In this document: one piece after another, positions 60,568 to 64,000 of the stretch
Numbering within the stretch: the first letter of the stretch is position 1
Layout: each line of letters opens with the position of its first letter
Source: Centroberyx gerrardi
Lineage: Eukaryota; Chordata; Actinopteri; Beryciformes; Berycidae
Assembly: GCF_048128805.1 (NCBI RefSeq)
Contig: NC_136001.1
Span: forward strand, 5,287,001-5,351,000
Length of the DNA stretch: 64,000 nt
Direction: 5' to 3'
Notes under the pieces: model-generated
Seen by the model: only the letters and a program-made list of their open reading frames with translations
Database searches by the model: none
Told to the model about the DNA's origin: nothing
Position numbers and translations under genes: made by a program

Positions 60568-60946
60568 TCATCATCAGAACTGTTCCAGCCCTCGCTTTGA
60601 GCAGCGGAACCGTCAGTTGAGAGTGGCTGGAAGTCACCGCTTGCTTCTGTTACTTCAAAGTTTTCCCCGCCCTGTAGTTCTGTCCTCTGTTCAGTTGAGG
60701 TGCTGGGCAGAGAGTCTTCCTTTGGGTTTACAGCACTCTGGGTCGGAGAATGATGTGCAGACTTCGTTTGGCCTTGATCGCACTCACTTTTGATACCTGT
60801 CGGGGTGAAGATGAATTTCAAAATATCATCTCCACCCTGATTTGCCCAGAGTTCATTTCCAATCGGCTGTGGCTCGAGGCTGTCGTAGTCCAGACTAAGG
60901 CTCCAATCTTGCTCTTGCTGCTGCTTGGCGGGAGGTTGCTGGTGGC
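59841..60946 (-). CDS. C2H2 zinc-finger protein, terminal exon with seven fingers
   Basis: An exon of about 1.1 kb starts at a ctcaccag acceptor (phase 1) and ends at TGA 59841-59843. The first 220 residues are acidic and disordered, with a run of nine Asp followed by seven Gly coded by GAT and GGT repeats, then a basic patch (KVRKPKKSY). Seven C2H2 fingers follow: CKVCGKSF, CGLCGEHF, CELCGKRF, CSICGKGF, CTFCGKRF, CHICGKEF, CAVCGKGC. HTGEKP linkers sit between fingers 3-4 and 4-5. The last finger has Cys in place of the usual Phe (GKGCYQSS). Likely a nuclear DNA-binding transcription factor of a fish-expanded family. The upstream exons are not certain; the Met at 60819-60821 is internal. Confidence 0.88.
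60525..60575. repeat. In-frame trinucleotide repeats (GGT/GAT) in the zinc-finger gene
   Basis: Plus strand shows repeated CAC/CCA units then CAT units. On the coding strand this is a GAT run followed by a GGT run, giving poly-Asp then poly-Gly. It is a coding microsatellite likely to vary in length. Confidence 0.9.
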
Positions 60947-61014
60947 CTGGTGAGAAGGATAAACAGAAAAATTAGCTGGAAACAAAATGAAAAGCACTGC
61001 TACTAATTTTAAGG

Positions 61015-61110
61015 AAAAATCCACCCTTGGATACTCTTACACTGTTAGATATCGTCGATCTGTGACGTCCAATACATTCCAGGAGTTGTTTAGTGATCAA
61101 GTGATGAAAA
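61015..61110 (-). repeat. Interspersed repeat, family A fragment
   Basis: CACTGTTAGATATCGTCGAT and CATTCCAGGAGTT align with the end of the 11860-12380 copy in reverse. Confidence 0.7.
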
Positions 61111-62402
61111 CCCCTCGCACTGTAGATCCCCAAAGTGGGAGAACCAAATGCCTTCAGATAGGCTGAGTGGAGTTAAAGTGGAACAACTTTTTAGTAGGTG
61201 GATTGGGTACACTTGGCTTTTTAATGAATATTCTTTCACACACATTTATTTTTTTCATCCACCAAGATTTTGCCTGATCGTTCTACAAGCATCCAGGCAC
61301 CTGATATTTGCTATAACAAGTATTCTCCCACTTTGACTTTTTGCACATTATTCTTGTACTAAAAAAGTAGTTTAAAATACTTTCATTTGGGATTTCTGTT
61401 GTAAGTACTCTCTTCTATCAGAATGTAGTGACAATTAAAGAAACGTATGTAAAAATATAAAATTAATTTAAGAGAAAAGTCTAGATTTTTTTCAAACTTC
61501 ATCTTTGAGTTACAGTGAGAAATTTTTAACACATTTTTTCTTTTCAAAATTGCTCCCATTTTACATTTCTTGCTAAGAAGCCTTACACCAGGTCCCTTCA
61601 TTACATCTTAATGGAATTTTAGGGTGTAGTTTGGAGTTGGAATAGCTGTGTCACTTATGGATAGCAGCTGACTCCGGTTTCTGCGGTTTCAAAGAAATAA
61701 ACTATCATTCTTTCATATGCAAAAGTGCAGAGGACGCACTCTTCAGAAGGTGTTTTTTTTTTCATTGACTTCCGTAGTAAAATTAGAGATGATAAAGTAC
61801 ACTGTTAGTTCACCCTCTGTACTGTTTTATAACAATGTGACAACTGAAACCAAAAGCTGAAAAAGTAGGTTCCTGTTACACCAGACACATCCGATATACT
61901 GTGAATCAATAAAGTACCCCTTTTACATATATTAAAACACACCCATGTTACTTGTTTTATCTTATTGAATGTTGAACAGCCCTGAAGTTTTTAAAAGGAT
62001 TTCCCAGCTTTCTTGTAGAAGTCCAAACCCAAACCTTAAACTACCGTTAAAAAAAGTTCTTCAGCAATGATGCTCACTGAAAAAACTAAAGCAAATGATG
62101 AGTGGAATGATGGCCAAGGTGTGAAAACCCCGTACAAATAAATCAAGACCCAACAAATTTATGTAGAGTTCATTCATTCTTTATTTTGTTGAAAACAAGA
62201 ATGAGGGCACAGGGAATGGGGCTGAAGAAACATGCTCTGAAACCAGAATACAATACAGTGAAGATCACAGGGAGGGATAGTAAATGTTTTTCTATGATTC
62301 TCGTTCTGCATGCATATTGTCATTTCCACTACCGCTGTATTCTTTGCCGCAGACACTAAACCTTTCTAGGTTCCCTCCTAGTTTCTCCAGATTCTCCTAA
62401 TT

Positions 62403-62756
62403 AGGGATGGGACGGTCTGCTTATCTCACAATACAATTTGATACGCAATATGGGGTCACGATTCAATACAACCAAGATATAATGAAATAAATAAGTTGCA
62501 AATCTTTCTAGCAATGGCATTGGCTCGCTAGAATGTAAACAACAATTAAAAAATGGCATTACAAAGTGCAAATGATATAATTTGGATGGAGAGCTTGTGA
62601 AATTGTGATGGGCAAGCAGTCTCATTTGTGATTACTACAGCAGAATAAAATGGAGCTAATATCGCGATTCCTTTTTCTGCCCCACGATACATATTATCGT
62701 CTTGTATTGTTTTTGTATTGCGATACATTGAATTTGGATATATCGTCCCATCCACA
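62403..62756. mobile_element. Probable hAT-type MITE
   Basis: Left end GGGATGGGACG and right end (reverse complement GGATGGGACGATATATCC) are inverted; the interior has many CGATAC motifs. I could not match a target duplication, so the exact edges are uncertain. Confidence 0.6.
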
Positions 62757-62794
62757 GTTTGTTCCGTACGAGTGTTCATAAGCCTTTTCAATGT

Positions 62795-62905
62795 ACCACT
62801 CTGAAGGGTTTGTCACAGATGCAATGCAAGTGAATGGCTTCTCCTGTATGAATCCTATGTCTCTTCAATTTACCCTTCAGGGTAAATCCACGAATGCTTT
62901 GTGTA
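62795..62905 (-). pseudogene. Degenerate C2H2 zinc-finger fragment
   Basis: Minus strand reads GFTLKGKLKRHRIHTGE, the helix and linker of a C2H2 finger, then a damaged start of the next one (CICDKPFRVVH) and a stop. The upstream Cys pair of the first finger is not intact. It is short and lies between a zinc-finger-type N-terminal exon (63.5 kb) and the intact seven-finger exon, so it is probably a relic of a duplicated neighbour. Confidence 0.6.
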
Positions 62906-63429
62906 AAACTCTCAACTCTCTCTCTCTAGTGAGATTCTTCATAACAGCTTTCATTTTCACATCTTCATTTTTTTAAGTTGAATTGTTTACCAGGCAACAA
63001 AATTAAATGCGTCCCCCCTCCCCTCCCTCCCCCCATTATTTACCCTCATTCTTTTTCAAGCCATGTGTCAATTGATCCAAGATAAAACAAGCCTGCTGAA
63101 ACCTCAAACTTTCTACAGACTCTAAAAGCGCTAAACACCACCCAGCTTTGCATCTCTTTTTCTGCATGCCAATAATTAAAGAATTCTTATTTTAGGGTGG
63201 AAAAAAACATTCCACCTACTTCACAAAGAGCAGCACACATTTTCCTGGGCAACACCATACATGTCCGCAATTTGACAACTTTTCACTTTTAGCATGTTTA
63301 AACTTGTCTTCCTGCACTCTCCGTCTTTGGTCACGGCCACGAAACAGAGAGCTTCTTCTCTCTCTACCATAAATAAAAAAATGTGAGAAGAGGTTTTGGT
63401 GAATGCACATCTTCATTTTGTTGGTTCTG

Positions 63430-63542
63430 AGTTCCTCTTGTTCCTCTTGAACCCGTGTTGGCTCTAGCTCCTCCTGGCCCAGGTTGGAGCGCTGTTCCTC
63501 CTCATGAGGAACCTCCTCTTCACAGCCAAAGACAAAAGGATG
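63430..63542 (-). CDS. N-terminal exon of a fish C2H2 zinc-finger gene (partial)
   Basis: After a ccagactccag acceptor the frame reads HPFVFGCEEEVPHEEE and then GQEELEPTRVQEEQEELRTN. Acidic exons with the EPxxxxEEQEEL pattern stand before the finger exon in many teleost C2H2 genes. It may belong to the relic at 62.8 kb or to the gene at 59.8-60.9 kb. Its donor is not clear; the open frame runs on to about 63360. Confidence 0.55.
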
Positions 63543-64000
63543 CTGGAGTCTGGAGGGAGTGACAAAGAGAAAGTCTGCTTGATGGAAATGGTAAAACAAT
63601 CCCCCTTTTTCAGACTAATCTGTGATCTTTAGTTCACTCCAGGAGTTATTTTGTCATGAAGTCTCTTATATAGGGAAATTAAAACTAGATTCTAAGTATT
63701 ATAAGTATTGTGTTCACCATATGCGTGTACGCAAACAGATGTTGAGTGCAGTACCACACTCCTGGTTATAAGTTGAACTGGTTGAGCGATGAATTTACAC
63801 AAAGCCACTTCTGATAGAATATGCACTTTGTTGTTTTTGTTCTTGTCTTCCCTTCCCCTTTCTGCATGTTTTTACTTTTAGTGCGTGTGTGTGTGTGCAG
63901 GTTCAGGAGGGTGGATACGGGTGGGTGTAGGTAGGCGGTTGTAGGTGTGGGGTGTCCTCTTTGTTTTGTGGTTTGGGTGCCAGAGTTTGGCACAGTTGTA
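63543..64000. other. End of window, no supported gene
   Basis: Contains a GT-rich tract at 63880-63900 and AT-rich sequence. The upstream exons of the minus-strand zinc-finger gene may start here or beyond, but none can be delimited. Confidence 0.4.

Overview
The window looks like nuclear DNA of a ray-finned (teleost, probably percomorph-like) fish. It holds spliced genes with GT-AG introns and vertebrate proteins, and its introns are packed with fish-type hAT/MITE DNA transposons, CA/GATA microsatellites and C2H2 zinc-finger genes. I see nothing prokaryotic or viral.

Layout. 1-4.8 kb: the 3' end of a plus-strand gene, probably atxn7l2 (ataxin-7-like, SAGA complex family). 6.8-9.2 kb: a complete three-exon plus-strand cyb561d1 (transmembrane cytochrome b561, 232 aa). 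12.8-21.9 kb: a complete minus-strand zbtb40 (BTB plus about 13 C2H2 fingers), which I could assemble in frame over 11 exons into 865 aa. 24.0-52.1 kb: a complete minus-strand usp48 (ubiquitin-specific protease 48), assembled in frame over 27 exons into 1055 aa. 54.5-55.9 kb: a plus-strand, decayed catsper3 (sperm calcium channel subunit), broken by frame changes, a short internal deletion and a transposon inserted in the S6 helix. 57.5-58.2 kb: two unidentified minus-strand exon candidates. 58.46-58.78 kb: a truncated retroelement reading frame. 59.8-60.9 kb: the terminal exon of a seven-finger minus-strand C2H2 gene. 62.8-63.5 kb: remnants or upstream exons of zinc-finger genes.

Relations. 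cyb561d1 and zbtb40 are tail to tail. usp48 lies upstream of zbtb40 on the same strand, about 2.1 kb away. usp48 and the catsper3 relic are divergent, about 2.4 kb apart. The genes do not form a pathway: two are chromatin/transcription factors, one a deubiquitinase, one a membrane redox protein and one a dead channel gene.

Transposons. Six non-autonomous hAT-like elements can be delimited to the base by 8-bp target duplications (one of them with a single mismatch), and several other MITE families recur. Two of the hAT elements share internal modules in rearranged order. I found no wholly new biological system. The strongest observations are the catsper3 decay with a datable insertion, the mosaic hAT elements, and some unusual splice-site arrangements in usp48 and zbtb40. 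Exon edges are read by eye from splice consensus and frame continuity; most should be exact, and a few may be off by one or two bases.
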